From contig NZ_JAPZBC010000001.1 in NCBI RefSeq assembly GCF_027460265.1, forward strand, positions 4,816,001 to 4,880,000: 64,000 nt of DNA, given 5' to 3'. A program made the position numbers and the translations under genes. How positions within the stretch are numbered: position 1 is the first letter of the stretch; every line of letters begins with the position of its first letter. The notes under the pieces are model-generated. The model saw nothing but the letters and a program-made list of their open reading frames with translations. It did no database searches and was not told the DNA's origin. This document shows positions 44,107 through 53,155 of this stretch, piece by piece. The DNA is from Streptomyces sp. WMMC940 (GTDB taxonomy: Bacteria; Actinomycetota; Actinomycetes; Streptomycetales; Streptomycetaceae).

Positions 44107-44950
44107 TCACGCGGGCGATAGGCGTGCGCGGGCCCGGGCAATCAGGCGGTGCGCTCGTGCCCCGTACTCCGCGCCTTCACTGAGGCGGTCCCACACCCGG
44201 CCGTACAGGGAGAGATCGTCAGCCGAGTCGTACTGGAGCTCCGTGTTGATGGTCTCGACGATGACGCGCTCCTCGTCGAAGATCCAAAACCCGTGCTGCG
44301 GGGTCAACGCCATCCGGGCACCGAGCGGGACGATCCCAAGCTCCACGGTGCTCATGCCGATCAGCCCGACGAGCCGATCCAGTTGGCCGACCATGACATC
44401 GTGGGGGCAGATCAGCGCGTGGAGGGCGCCCGCCCTCCCACACGAGCACGCGGAACATCTTGCCCGCCTCGTACAGAACCTCTTGGCGGCGCATGCGCCC
44501 GGCAACGGCCTCGTCGGTGTCACGGGGGGAGCCCATCAGGACGGCGTTCTGCAGCAGCACGTGCCGGGCGTAGTCGGGCGTCTGGAACAAGCCCGGGATG
44601 ACGGTGGCCTCGCCGCGGGCGGTCGCCGTCTGCCGGTACTCCACGACGCAGCGGTCCTGGACCGGCCGGTGTCCGGTGGCGAGTTGGCGGCGCCACGAAC
44701 GCTGCTGGGACTCGAGCCTCCGAAGGCGGCCCTTCAAATCGGCGGCGTGTTCGGGCGCGCCCGCAGCCGCGGCCCAGGCCTCGAGGTCGGCCTCCGTCGC
44801 TGTCTGCTTCCCGTGCTCCAGGCGGGACACCTTCGAGGGCTGCCAGCCGAGCCGTTCGGCGAAGTCCTTTCCGTTGAGGCCGGTCTCGGCGCGCAGCTCG
44901 CGCAGCCGCGCACCGAGGGCGACCCGTGCGGTCTGGTAGTCCGTGGTCAC
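44107..44950 (-). pseudogene. XRE regulator with DUF5753, frameshifted by a 4-bp duplication
   Basis: The N-terminal frame encodes a helix-turn-helix (ARVALGARLRELRAETGLNG, GWQPSKVSRLEHGKQTATEA) and the start of DUF5753 (TVIPGLFQTPDYARHVL). At 44428-44435 the unit GCCC occurs twice in tandem. Removing one copy joins FRVLVWEG to ALHALICPHDVMVGQLDRL in the other frame, which continues to the stop at 44107. The gene is thus broken by a single small duplication and could be a recent or phase-variable lesion, or a sequencing error. Confidence 0.75.
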
Positions 44951-45270
44951 ACAGACGAACGTACCTGTGCCCAGACCTCAGCAGTAGGGACTGCCAGGGG
45001 CCAGGCGGCGTCTCGGGCTCGGCAGGCGGCGAGCACCTGGGCCTGGTCCTCGACGAGCTCGACGCCGACCGTGGTGTCCGTGTCGTCGATGTGCATGCGG
45101 ACCAAGGTCCGGGAGTCGAACAGCCAGAAGTCGAAGTCCGGCAGGGCGAGGCGTACGGCTTCCGCTCGGGGCAGGACACGGATGTCCTCGCCCGCGGCGA
45201 CGTTGCCGGCCGCGGTGGCCATGAGGAACCGCTGCCCGTCTGTGGGCGGCTCGTCGATGATCCGCACCAT
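44947..45270 (-). pseudogene. DUF6879-family gene, 5' truncated
   Basis: 107-aa frame starting MVRIIDEPPTDGQRFLMATA, then NVAAGEDIRV, FDFWLFDSRTLVRMHIDDTD and a C-terminal AVPTAEVWAQV, matching the C-terminal half of DUF6879 proteins, which are usually about 170-180 aa and encoded beside XRE/DUF5753 regulators. An in-frame stop lies three codons upstream, and the sequence before it belongs to a holin-like gene in another frame. It overlaps the XRE gene by 4 bp. Confidence 0.6.
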
Positions 45271-45279
45271 GCACAGCTA

Positions 45280-45448
45280 TCGGTCGGGTGAGCGCCGCGG
45301 CGATCGCTCCGAGGACCGCGGATACGCCGGCCACGACCCACCCGGCCTGTGCCTCCGTGAGGCCGATGTTGAACGTCACCAGTAGGCCGAGGACGGCCGA
45401 CAGGGTGTTGAGCCAGAGTGCGGGTTCCCGCCCGAGGATCGTGCGCAT
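45280..45448 (-). pseudogene. Holin-like / phage small membrane protein, 3' truncated
   Basis: The ATG at 45448 starts MRTILGREPALWLNTLSAVL, GLLVTFNIGLTEAQAGWVVA and GVSAVLGAIAAALTRP, a two-helix membrane protein typical of small holin-like genes on Streptomyces phages. The frame then runs into the DUF6879 sequence in the wrong register. The junction at about 45275-45290 marks a deletion that fused the two genes. Confidence 0.5.
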
Positions 45449-45512
45449 GGGTGTGTGGTCCCTTCGTAGGGCTCGGCCGCGGTGCGCCCGCGCAGGTGGA
45501 CCGTTCGGGTGG

Positions 45513-45640
45513 TAGGACGCCGCTACGGTGACGCAGGCGGTGGTGGCGGTGGCGACAGCAGCTTCTCGGCCTACGGCGGCGCCACGTTCGGGGACGGGGG
45601 CCAGAGCGGAAACGGCATGGTCGTGATGACGGTCCACTGA
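45513..45640 (+). pseudogene. Glycine-rich phage-type protein, C-terminal fragment
   Basis: A plus-strand frame ending at TGA 45638-45640 reads RYGDAGGGGGGDSSFSAYGG then ATFGDGGQSGNGMVVMTVH. The pattern (glycine run, GNG, final VVMTVH strand) is that of C-terminal ends of phage tail-associated glycine-rich proteins. No start is present, so only the 3' end remains. Confidence 0.4.
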
Positions 45641-45937
45641 GATCCGAGCGCGGGCGGTGGGACTGACGGACGTACCTCGGTGCGGCCGTCGCGATCCGGC
45701 ACTGTCTGCCTCGCCGGGTTGCGCCAGCCGGGGTCGTGGTCGGGTCGGTGCCGGGGTTCAGCCGGTCGACCGGGCACGGCTGCGGCCGGCCGCGTTCCTG
45801 ACACCTGACCGGTTCGGGTTCCACCTCTCCGTACCTTGATCACAAAGAGTGCAGGATTACTTGCTGTCGGTTATTGGAGTGGGTCGCGCCCACGCGCAGC
45901 GGGGCGGAGCCACAACGATCGGATCGGAGGAACTGCC
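45641..45937. other. Spacer before the glycine-rich protein gene
   Basis: About 300 bp without a supported gene. It probably carries the promoter of the 45938 gene. Nothing else was recognised. Confidence 0.4.
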
Positions 45938-47440
45938 GTGTTCAGACGTCCCGCACAGGAAGAACGCACTTCGGGGCCGAGGTCGGGCCCAGGCCGCGCC
46001 GGCTTCGGCACTCGTGAACGGCGGCGGGGTGCAGGGGTGGTGGCAGGGCTGTGCATGGCACTGTCCGGTGCCGCTCTGACGCCGGCGACCGCCGCGCCGT
46101 CCGAGACCGCTCGGGTGCGGGCGCAAGCGGTGTCGCAGACCTTCAACTTCACCGGCGCATCGCAGTCCTTCATGGTCCCGGCGAACGCGGTAGTGACGAT
46201 CACTGCGGACGGCGCCGGTGGCGCTGACAACTCCGGCACCACGTGCAGCTCGCCTGGTACGGGCGGGACCGGGGCGCGTGTCGTCACCACACTGCCCATC
46301 ACGACCATGGCCACGACCTACACCATCAATGTGGGCGGGACCGGCGGCAAGGGCTGCAACGTCGGCGGCGGGGCGGGAGGTGCCGGCGGGTTCAACGGCG
46401 GCGGCTCGGGCGGAAGCTCGCAGCGCGACTTCATGAACGGTCCGGGTGGAGGTGGAGCGTCCAGCGTCAGCGCGAACAGCACCCTGCTCGTGGTGGCGGG
46501 TGGAGGAGGCGCCGCCCACGGAGGCTCGGTCTCCAACCAGGCGGGCGGGGGCAACGGTGGCACGCCGGACGCAGGCGCCGGTGGCGACGGAGCATCCGTG
46601 GGCGGTTCGCCGGGGTCCGGCGGGGATGGTGGGAGCACCACCACCAGCACACCGGGTGCCGGCGGCGCGCCCGGCGTCGCCCCACCCTGTGTGGCCACGG
46701 CGGGCGGGAACGGCACCGGCTTCTCCGGTGCCACGGTCGGCACCGGCGGTGCGGGCGGCGACAACTCCGGCGCCTGCGGGACCTTCCCCGGTGCCGGTGG
46801 AGGCGGCGGCGGTGGCTACTTCGCCGGCGGTGGTGGCGGCGCGGCCGCCACCACCGGGGCTGGTGCTGACGGTGGAGGTGGCGGCGGCGGAAGCAGTTTC
46901 GCCATCCCGACAGGCACCGGAACCACTTACAGCACCTCGCCGCTCGGAACGGCCAACAACAACGGCGAGGTGACCATCTCCTACGAGGTGGTCACACCCC
47001 CACCGTCCCTGACCATCACCAAGCGCCACCGTGGGAAGTTCGACCAGGGGAAGTTCGACCACGGGAAGTCCCACCGGAGCAAGCGTGCGGTCTTCACCAT
47101 CACCGTCGGCAATGACGGGCAAGGCCCGACCGACGGCACCCCGGTCATGGTGCAGGACACCCTCCCTCCGGGGCTCACCGCACTCCGCCTTACCGGTCCC
47201 GGATGGTCGTGCGTCCCGTCGACCCTCACCTGCACCCGCAGCGACGTCCTGGAGCCCGGTCGGAGCTACCCACCCATCACCCTCACGGTCCGCGTCTCCT
47301 GCGGCGCCCCTGCCCGGATCACCAACACCGCCACCGTCACCGGCGGCGGCGACCCCGCCACCCACACTGCCACCAGCACCATCAGGAGGGGCGAACACTG
47401 CAAGCCGCACCGTCCTTACGCGATGCGGTTCGACAGCTGA
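45938..47440 (+). CDS. Secreted glycine-rich protein with DUF11-type domain
   Basis: 500-aa exported protein. A long basic leader with RRR and a hydrophobic GVVAGLCMALSGAALTPATA segment forms the signal. Next comes a domain starting VSQTFNFTGASQSFMVPANA, then about 200 residues dominated by GG and GGGG (about 115-350) ending in a beta strand NNNGEVTISYE. A basic spacer contains the repeated GKFDQGKFDHGK. The C-terminal DUF11-like domain (about 375-480) has AVFTITVGNDGQGPTDGTPV, VQDTLPPGLTAL and ITNTATVTGGGDPATHTATS. The GTG at 45938 follows CGGAGGAA. It lacks an LPXTG sorting signal and looks like a surface or matrix protein. Confidence 0.75.
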   Translation: MFRRPAQEERTSGPRSGPGRAGFGTRERRRGAGVVAGLCMALSGAALTPATAAPSETARVRAQAVSQTFNFTGASQSFMVPANAVVTITADGAGGADNSGTTCSSPGTGGTGARVVTTLPITTMATTYTINVGGTGGKGCNVGGGAGGAGGFNGGGSGGSSQRDFMNGPGGGGASSVSANSTLLVVAGGGGAAHGGSVSNQAGGGNGGTPDAGAGGDGASVGGSPGSGGDGGSTTTSTPGAGGAPGVAPPCVATAGGNGTGFSGATVGTGGAGGDNSGACGTFPGAGGGGGGGYFAGGGGGAAATTGAGADGGGGGGGSSFAIPTGTGTTYSTSPLGTANNNGEVTISYEVVTPPPSLTITKRHRGKFDQGKFDHGKSHRSKRAVFTITVGNDGQGPTDGTPVMVQDTLPPGLTALRLTGPGWSCVPSTLTCTRSDVLEPGRSYPPITLTVRVSCGAPARITNTATVTGGGDPATHTATSTIRRGEHCKPHRPYAMRFDS

Positions 47441-47619
47441 CGCTGTGCGGGCCGCCGTTCATCGGGCCTGGGCGTCCGCCGTTCCGCGGCGTTCACGCGG
47501 TTGCGCGTTCCACCCGGGAAGAAGCGGGATCCACCTGAGGACGTGCGGCCCGCGGAACGGCACGTGGCCCTGTACGTGAGCTCGGAAGCGAGTGACAGGG
47601 CAAGGCGAGCTCGATCGGT

Positions 47620-48290
47620 CGAGTGGGTGAGACGCCGGCTGCCGCGGAGCTGACCGCGGGAGCCCGACGAATCTCTCCACTCGGCCGGTTGGACGGTTCC
47701 TCCAGCGCACGCACCTCGTTGATCGTTGCCCAGTTGCTTCCGAGGGCCGAGGCGTGCGCGAGGTACCGCTGCATGGTGTTCGTCTCCAGCAGCGCGTCGC
47801 GATTGAGCTTCACGTACTGGGGCCGCGGCAGGAACTGGGACAGGAACCTCTCGGTGCGGCGGCCCCACTTGCCAACCGCGTACTTCAGCAGGCTGATGTC
47901 CCGGTCAACGATGTGCGAGTAGGTCATCGATCCGGAGCCGTAGCCGAGGATCTCCGCGATGCCCGGGCCGAAGATGCGAGCGCACTCCGCCTGGCTGTAC
48001 TTCTGGGTCTCCAGGAACTGGCTCTCCTCGGGTGCGATCTGCAGGGGCTTGTAGTCCCAGCCCTTGCCGTATACCACCGGCTCCCGGGTGCCGCGCAGCG
48101 CCGCCAGGAACTTCTGCTTCACCTTGGCGGCCTGGTCCTCATCGAGGTTCGACTCGGAGTTGACCAGCAGCGCGTTCGGGTGCGCGCCGTCCTGGAACCG
48201 CTGGAGCCCGAACTTGGTCGACGTCAGGGACAGCCCGATGGTGGACGCCACCAGCTGGATCGGGGGCCGACGGGCTTGGAAAGCTGATCG
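47620..48290 (-). pseudogene. Phage portal protein (HK97 type), C-terminal half
   Basis: The minus-strand frame gives PPIQLVASTIGLSLTSTKFG, VNSESNLDEDQAAKVKQKFL, TREPVVYGKGWDYKPLQIAP, EESQFLETQKYSQAECARIF, GPGIAEILGYGSGSMTYSH and FLPRPQYVKLNRDALLETNT, all characteristic of HK97-like phage portal proteins. The N-terminal half is missing and the frame is fused to integrase sequence upstream. It is a prophage relic. Confidence 0.78.
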
Positions 48291-48771
48291 GCCAGGCCGG
48301 GCCACTTGGCCTTGGGCACGTTCGGGTCCGCGGGCGGCGGTCCGCAAGGAGATCTGGATCCAACGCGGCGCCGGAGAAGCCACCGTCCTGGGTGATGTTG
48401 CACACGGTCGGCGGGTACTCGTGGCCGGCGGCGTCGGTGTGCTTGAGGAGGGAGAGGTGGATGCGGATCTCGCGGTGGTAGTCCTCGCGGGTCCGCTCGT
48501 CGATCCCGGTGAGGCGGCCGACGTAGCGGGTGGCGTAGGTCAACCACGGGATGTCGCCGGGGATCGGTGCTTCCTTGACGAAGCCTTGGCCCTTGACCCA
48601 GCCGGGCGGCCATCTGTTGTCGTGGGCTTCGACGAGCCGCTGGAACTTCTCGGCTGCGTCCTGGTCGCCGAACTTCTCGTCCTGCCACGATCCGCCGCGT
48701 CCGCCTTCGAGCCAGCGGACTTGGTAGGTGGCGGTGCCGTCCTTCTTCTCGCGCTTCCTGATGCTCGCCAT
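48291..48771 (-). pseudogene. Phage-type site-specific integrase, N-terminal part
   Basis: The ATG at 48771 starts MASIRKREKKDGTATYQVRW, then SWQDEKFGDQDAAEKFQRLV, GFVKEAPIPGDIPWLTYATR and RLTGIDERTREDYHREIRIH, the SAM-like N-terminal arm of tyrosine recombinases found on Streptomyces phages and integrative plasmids. Homology stops near TVCNIT; the catalytic domain with its R-H-R-Y residues is deleted. It lies about 110 bp from tRNA-His, its probable attachment site. Confidence 0.75.
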
Positions 48772-48840
48772 GGCGGGGGACTGTACGCAGGTCGGGAGCG
48801 GGGCGTTTGGCCACCCTTTGGCCAAAAACGAAACAAGATC

Positions 48841-48872
48841 AGCCGGTGGCCTGTTTTCCCAGGTCACCGGCT
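48841..48872 (-). terminator. Terminator of tRNA-His
   Basis: A 13-bp stem with one mismatch (AGCCGGTGGCCTG with CAGGTCACCGGCT) and a TTTTCC loop, 11 bp beyond the tRNA 3' end. Confidence 0.7.
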
Positions 48873-48882
48873 GATCATTCAG

Positions 48883-48955
48883 GGTGAGTGACGGGACTCG
48901 AACCCGCGGCATCCTGGACCACAACCAGGTGCTCTACCAGCTGAGCTACACCCAC
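48883..48955 (-). tRNA. tRNA-His (GTG)
   Basis: The reverse complement folds into a cloverleaf: acceptor GTGGGTG/CACTCAC, D-arm TAGCTCAGCTGG, anticodon loop TTGTGGT (anticodon GTG) and T-arm GGTTCGAGTCC. Discriminator C and an adjacent G that can serve as G-1 (48956) are the identity marks of tRNA-His. It is the likely attachment site of the degraded element to its left. Confidence 0.96.
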
Positions 48956-48956
48956 C

Positions 48957-49304
48957 ATGACCGGTCGTTCTCCCGACCGGCCGAGAAAAAGTGTACAGGG
49001 TCCGGGAGGGTGCTCGCGCCCGTGTTTACGTCGGCCCGGCGTGCGCCCCGCGTGCGCGGCGGGACGGACCGCGGGGCACGCTGCCGAAACCGGGTCCGGC
49101 TCGGGTGCCGCACGGGCGCCCCGCCCGCGGCGGCTGCGGTCATGTGCCCCGCGCACGGCCACCGAGCGGTCCGTGCCGCGCGGGGCGTGGGAGTCCTGGA
49201 CGGCCGGGCCCGGCCGGACCCCGCGCGGACACCCGGGTGGCCGGACCGGGAAGCCGGGTGGGAGCGGTGGTGGGGACGCCCCGTCACCCGACCCCGGACA
49301 CGCC
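48957..49304. other. Spacer between tRNA-His and the ornA terminator
   Basis: About 350 bp of GC-rich sequence with only domain-less frames on both strands. No gene is supported here. Confidence 0.5.
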
Positions 49305-49343
49305 CGCGCCGGGCGGGCAGCGGTCGCTGCTCCGCCCGGCGCG
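49305..49343 (-). terminator. Terminator of adpA-ornA
   Basis: Long stem: perfect outer arms 49305-49316 and 49332-49343, extended by an inner GCAGCG/CGCTGC pair with one bulged base. It starts 10 bp beyond the ornA stop. Confidence 0.75.
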
Positions 49344-49352
49344 CGTGCGGGC

Positions 49353-49958
49353 CTACTGCGCCGCGGGCACCACGTGGCGCGCCGCGATCGTCTTCGCCGT
49401 GTCCGAGTCCGGGCCCGGATGGGGGACGAAGATCGCCTCGCGGTAGTAGCGCAGCTCGGCGATCGACTCGCGGATGTCGGCGAGGGCCCGGTGGTTGCCG
49501 TTCTTCTCCGGACTGTTGAAGTACGCCCTCGGGTACCAGCGCCGGGCCAGCTCCTTGACCGAGGAGACATCGACGATCCGGTAGTGGAGGTACTCCTCCA
49601 CCTTCGGCATGTCGCGGAGCAGGAAGCCGCGGTCGGTTCCGACCGAGTTCCCGCACAGCGGCGCCTTGCCCGGCTCCTTGACGTGCTCACGCACGTACGC
49701 GAGGACCTGCTCCTCGGCGTCGGCCAGGGTCGTGCCGGCCGCGAGTTCGTCGAGGAGGCCCGAGGCGGTGTGCATCTGCCGCACCACCTCGGGCATGGTC
49801 TCCAGCGCCGCGTCCGGCGGGCGGATCACGATGTCCACCCCTTCACCGAGCACGTTCAGTTCCGAGTCGGTGACCAGCGCGGCCACCTCGATGAGTGCGT
49901 CGTCGGCCAGCGAGAGCCCGGTCATCTCGCAGTCGATCCACACCATGCGATCGTTCAT
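49353..49958 (-). CDS. orn: Oligoribonuclease
   Basis: 201-aa 3'-5' exoribonuclease of the DEDDh family, which degrades 2-5-nt RNAs and the linear dinucleotides from c-di-GMP breakdown. Motifs are [10 protein letters not shown] (Asp/Glu pair), [11 protein letters not shown] (Asp) and [11 protein letters not shown] (His/Asp). In S. coelicolor this is ornA, next to adpA. The ATG at 49958 lies 10 bp after the adpA stop, so the two are probably cotranscribed. Confidence 0.95.
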   Translation of the reverse strand: MNDRMVWIDCEMTGLSLADDALIEVAALVTDSELNVLGEGVDIVIRPPDAALETMPEVVRQMHTASGLLDELAAGTTLADAEEQVLAYVREHVKEPGKAPLCGNSVGTDRGFLLRDMPKVEEYLHYRIVDVSSVKELARRWYPRAYFNSPEKNGNHRALADIRESIAELRYYREAIFVPHPGPDSDTAKTIAARHVVPAAQ

Positions 49959-49968
49959 GCGTCCTACC

Positions 49969-51165
49969 TTATGGTGCACTCCGCTGGCCGGGGAGCGCCG
50001 GGCGCCCGGGGGCGTAGGCGTCCGAGCCGGGCCTGCCCGGGTCCGGGGAACCGTGGGAGGCACCCGTGGCGGCCGGTGGCCTCCTCGTGTGCCCCGCGGA
50101 CGCCTGGGCCGGCACGACCTGCTCGGACGCCCCGGACCCCACCGGATCGCCCTGTGGCCGCCTCGCCCGGTAGGCGGCCCGGTACGCGGCCGGGGAGGAG
50201 CCGAGCTGGCGGCGGAAGTGCCCGCGCAGCGCCACCGGGGAGCGGAAGCCGCACCGGCCCGCGACCTCGTCGACCGAGTAGTCGGAGGTCTCGAGCAGCC
50301 GCTGCGCCTGCAGCACCCGCTGGGTGATCAGCCACTGCAGGGGAGCGCTTCCGGTGAGCGAGCGGAACCTGCGGTCGAAGGTCCGTCTGCTCATGTACGC
50401 ACGGGCCGCCAGGGTCTCCACGTCGAACTGCTCGTGGAGGTGCTCCAGCGCCCAGGCCACGACCTCGGCGAGCGGGTCGGAGCCGATCTCCTCGGGTAAA
50501 GACCTGTCGAGATAGCGCTCCTGCCCGCCACTGCGCCGCGGCGGGACGACCAGCCGGCGGGCCAGTGCCCCGGCCGCCTCCGCGCCGTGGTCGGTCCGCA
50601 CGATGTGCAGACAGAGGTCGATGCCGGCCGCGGTGCCGGCGGAGGTGAGGACGTCGCCGTCGTCGACGAACAGCTCCCGCGGGTCCACGTGGACCGACGG
50701 ATAGCGTTTGGCGAGCGTCGGCGCGTACATCCAGTGCGTGGTCGCCGGGCGGCCGTCCAGCAGCCCCGCGGCGGCCAGTACGAACGCCCCGGTGCACAAC
50801 CCCACGATGCGGGCGCCCTCCTCGTGGGCCCGGCGCAGGGCCTCGAGCGCCTCCGGTGGCGGTGGCGAGGTGATGGACCGCCAGGCCGGCACGACGACCG
50901 TGCCCGCTCTGCCGATCGCCTCCAGCCCGTAGGGCGCGGTGAGTTCGAGTCCCCCCGTGGTCCGCAGGGGGCCCTCCTCACCGGCACATACGAGCAGCCG
51001 GTAGCGGGGAACTCCGGCATCCTGGCGGTCGATTCCGAACACCGAGAGCGGAATGGAACTCTCGAAGATGGGACCGCCGCTGAACAGCAGCACCGCGACG
51101 ACCTCTCGGCGGCGGCGCCCGGACAGCTTCCTTACGGCCTCCGGCGCGGCGGAGTCCTGACTCAT
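49969..51165 (-). CDS. adpA: AraC-family master regulator AdpA (BldH)
   Basis: 398-aa pleiotropic activator of morphological differentiation and secondary metabolism. An N-terminal DJ-1/PfpI-like dimerisation domain (about residues 20-185; [39 protein letters not shown]) is followed by an AraC/XylS DNA-binding domain (about 230-325; [40 protein letters not shown]). A TTA leucine codon lies at 50497-50499 (residue 223) between the two domains, making translation dependent on the bldA tRNA, as in other Streptomyces. The order adpA-ornA is conserved. Confidence 0.97.
   Translation of the reverse strand: MSQDSAAPEAVRKLSGRRRREVVAVLLFSGGPIFESSIPLSVFGIDRQDAGVPRYRLLVCAGEEGPLRTTGGLELTAPYGLEAIGRAGTVVVPAWRSITSPPPPEALEALRRAHEEGARIVGLCTGAFVLAAAGLLDGRPATTHWMYAPTLAKRYPSVHVDPRELFVDDGDVLTSAGTAAGIDLCLHIVRTDHGAEAAGALARRLVVPPRRSGGQERYLDRSLPEEIGSDPLAEVVAWALEHLHEQFDVETLAARAYMSRRTFDRRFRSLTGSAPLQWLITQRVLQAQRLLETSDYSVDEVAGRCGFRSPVALRGHFRRQLGSSPAAYRAAYRARRPQGDPVGSGASEQVVPAQASAGHTRRPPAATGASHGSPDPGRPGSDAYAPGRPALPGQRSAP
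50497..50499 (-). promoter_or_regulatory. TTA (bldA-dependent) codon in adpA
   Basis: The only leucine TTA codon I found in the gene, in the linker RSLPEE between the dimerisation and DNA-binding domains. Developmental control through the bldA tRNA-Leu(UUA) is established for adpA in S. coelicolor and S. griseus. Confidence 0.95.
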
Positions 51166-51551
51166 GACGCTAAGCCCCCCTCGGTGTTCGCGTCTCCCCG
51201 TTCCTGTCGGGCCTGTCGCTCCTGCACGTTTCCCCTCGGTTTTGCACGAGTCCCCAGCCTTCGATACTCATGATCGAATCTACTGCGTCCCGTGGTGCCG
51301 GCGTGACAAGTTCCAGAACCGGCACATTGTCGACAAGGCAACTTGGCGCGAAGCATTCGATCACGAAGCGTTGCATCCGGAGGCCGCGCAGGGAAGTGCG
51401 CGGCGCATGCATGGCCCATCCCCGTAGGGTGCGTGCGGCGCGTGCGGTCCTTTCCTCCCTGGTGGCACGGGGGTTGACGGGCCATTTCTCCAAGGAACGC
51501 CCGAGCAGGCGAAGTTGGCTGAAAACATACGGGTGCGCGTGTGCGAATCCG
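51166..51551. promoter_or_regulatory. adpA upstream region
   Basis: 386 bp between adpA and the next gene, less GC-rich than the surroundings near 51240-51390. AdpA and other regulators are known to bind upstream of adpA in Streptomyces. I did not identify exact sites here and see no supported gene. Confidence 0.45.
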
Positions 51552-52121
51552 TCAGCTCCGTGGAGCACGCCGTGCCCGACGGCCGCCGCCCCGGCGCCCT
51601 CGCGTTCCCGCGACGCGCCGCGGCGGCCGCTCGGACCGGCGCATCAGCGTGCGGCAGGCGCCGGTCACGGCGGCCAGGCCCGCCGCGACCGCGGCCGCGC
51701 CGCCGACGGATGTGCCGTACGCCACCAGGACGACCGGGACGACGGCGCAGCCGAAAGTTGCCCATCGAACCACTTCGCCCGCAGCGTCGCCCGCCGGGGT
51801 GCGGGCGGCTGGGCTCCCGGGCGTTCCGGGGCCCTCTCCGGTGGAGCGGGTGGCGGAGTCGGCGCGTACGGCGGTTCGGCGGTTCCTCCCGGAAGCCGGC
51901 GGCGCGCCCGGTGCCGGCACCGCCGCCGGACGTGCGGCCGTCGTCCGCGGCGCCCTGCGGCGGCCCCGTGGGGGAGTCCGGCCGGGTGCCGGGGCGGAGG
52001 TGCGGGCGGCCGGGGATGCGGGCACGGGAACTCCTCGGGGCGGAGGTCGGCGGGGACGGGGCGGAGTCGTCTCGCCGGTGGGGCGACGGGAGACCAACGA
52101 GGAGCGGAGCCCTCCGGTCAC
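51552..52121 (-). CDS. Small membrane protein upstream of adpA
   Basis: 189-aa frame from GTG 52121 (GGGGAGG lies 7 nt upstream). The N-terminal 110 residues are Pro/Arg-rich and disordered. The C-terminal part has AAGEVVRWATFGCAVVPVVL and VAYGTSVGGAAAVAAGLAAV, two hydrophobic helices, then an Arg-rich end. The two-helix segment resembles a conserved actinomycete membrane family. The long disordered leader may mean a later start. Function unknown. Confidence 0.5.
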   Translation of the reverse strand: MTGGLRSSLVSRRPTGETTPPRPRRPPPRGVPVPASPAARTSAPAPGRTPPRGRRRAPRTTAARPAAVPAPGAPPASGRNRRTAVRADSATRSTGEGPGTPGSPAARTPAGDAAGEVVRWATFGCAVVPVVLVAYGTSVGGAAAVAAGLAAVTGACRTLMRRSERPPRRVAGTRGRRGGGRRARRAPRS

Positions 52122-52456
52122 TGCCGCGCCTCCCCGTTCCCCGGCGGTCCTCCGGGTCCTTCCGCTCCGCCCCCCACGCCCCGGCTCCCGCCCTGAACAG
52201 GCGGGTCGCGGACGGCTCCGGCGGGCGTTCCGGGCGAAGCCTGTACGGTGCAGACGCCATTGCCATACGGAGCGTGCTCGTGCATGCTCCCTGGGGCGCG
52301 TGCTCCGTCGGCTCGCCGGGAGCAGAACCCCGAGCTCTGGGCAGGCGAGGAGTGGCGCCGTACCCTTGGGGGTATGGGGTTGGGAAGTTGATTCCCGGAC
52401 AGAGCTCCGCTGCCAACCGTCGCCCTCCCATGAGGATCTGAACGCCGAGACAACCG
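52122..52456. other. Upstream region of the universal stress gene
   Basis: 335 bp with no supported gene. It probably contains divergent promoters for the membrane protein and stress protein genes. Confidence 0.4.
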
Positions 52457-52978
52457 ATGGCCGGTCACGAAATTCCCGAACCCGCGGACCGCAAGCAGGT
52501 CGCCGACCCCGTGTCGGAGCTGCAGGCGGCGGAACAGTCGCGCGATTCCTGCGATCCCGCCTTCCGGCACGGAGTCGTGGTCGGCTTCGACGGATCGACA
52601 TCGAGCGAGCGGGCGCTGGCGTACGCGATCGGGATGGCCAGTCGCTCCGGTTCGGGCCTCATCATCGTGCATGTCGCCAACCGCCTTCCCACCACGGTGT
52701 GGGCGGGCTGCGAGCCGCCGGTCTTCGTCGACGTCCCGGACCACCGGACCGAGGTGCTGGGGCTCGAACTCGCCTGTGCCGACTACCTCTCCGAGGTTCC
52801 TTGGATCCTCGTCGAGCGCGGCGGCGACATCTGCCACGAGCTCGAGGAGGTCGGCCGGGAGTATTCGGCCGACGCCATCGTGGTCGGTTCCACCCATGGC
52901 ATCGTGGGGCGCATTTTCGGCTCGGTCTCGGGGCGGTTGGCCCGCCGTGCGCAGCGGCCCGTCATCGTCATCCCGTAG
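52457..52978 (+). CDS. Universal stress protein (UspA family)
   Basis: 173-aa single-domain cytoplasmic protein. It has the alpha/beta core VVVGFDGSTSSERALAYAIG and the ATP-binding signature GSTHGIVGRIFGSVS followed by ARRAQRPVIVIP, placing it in the nucleotide-binding subgroup. The N-terminal 38 residues are a non-conserved extension. The ATG at 52457 is chosen. Usp proteins protect dormant or stressed cells; nothing nearby suggests a specific partner. Confidence 0.9.
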   Translation: MAGHEIPEPADRKQVADPVSELQAAEQSRDSCDPAFRHGVVVGFDGSTSSERALAYAIGMASRSGSGLIIVHVANRLPTTVWAGCEPPVFVDVPDHRTEVLGLELACADYLSEVPWILVERGGDICHELEEVGREYSADAIVVGSTHGIVGRIFGSVSGRLARRAQRPVIVIP

Positions 52979-53155
52979 CCACCAAGAGGCCCCACCAGCC
53001 CCTTCCGCACCATCGTTCTCGCAGGTCGGCGCGCGTTTGGTAACTTTTTGACGACCGTCACGGCTACTCGGCCGTACGGGGTGGATTGTGCGCTTGTGAA
53101 GGGTAGATAAGGGTGGCTGGGAATCAGCACCAAGCGCGCACGAAGGGAGCCCGCC

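Noticed and set aside
46318..46900. Repetitive sequence that could be taken for a CRISPR or tandem-repeat array
   Set aside because: Irregular GGN codon runs encoding polyglycine, with no constant repeat and spacer lengths.
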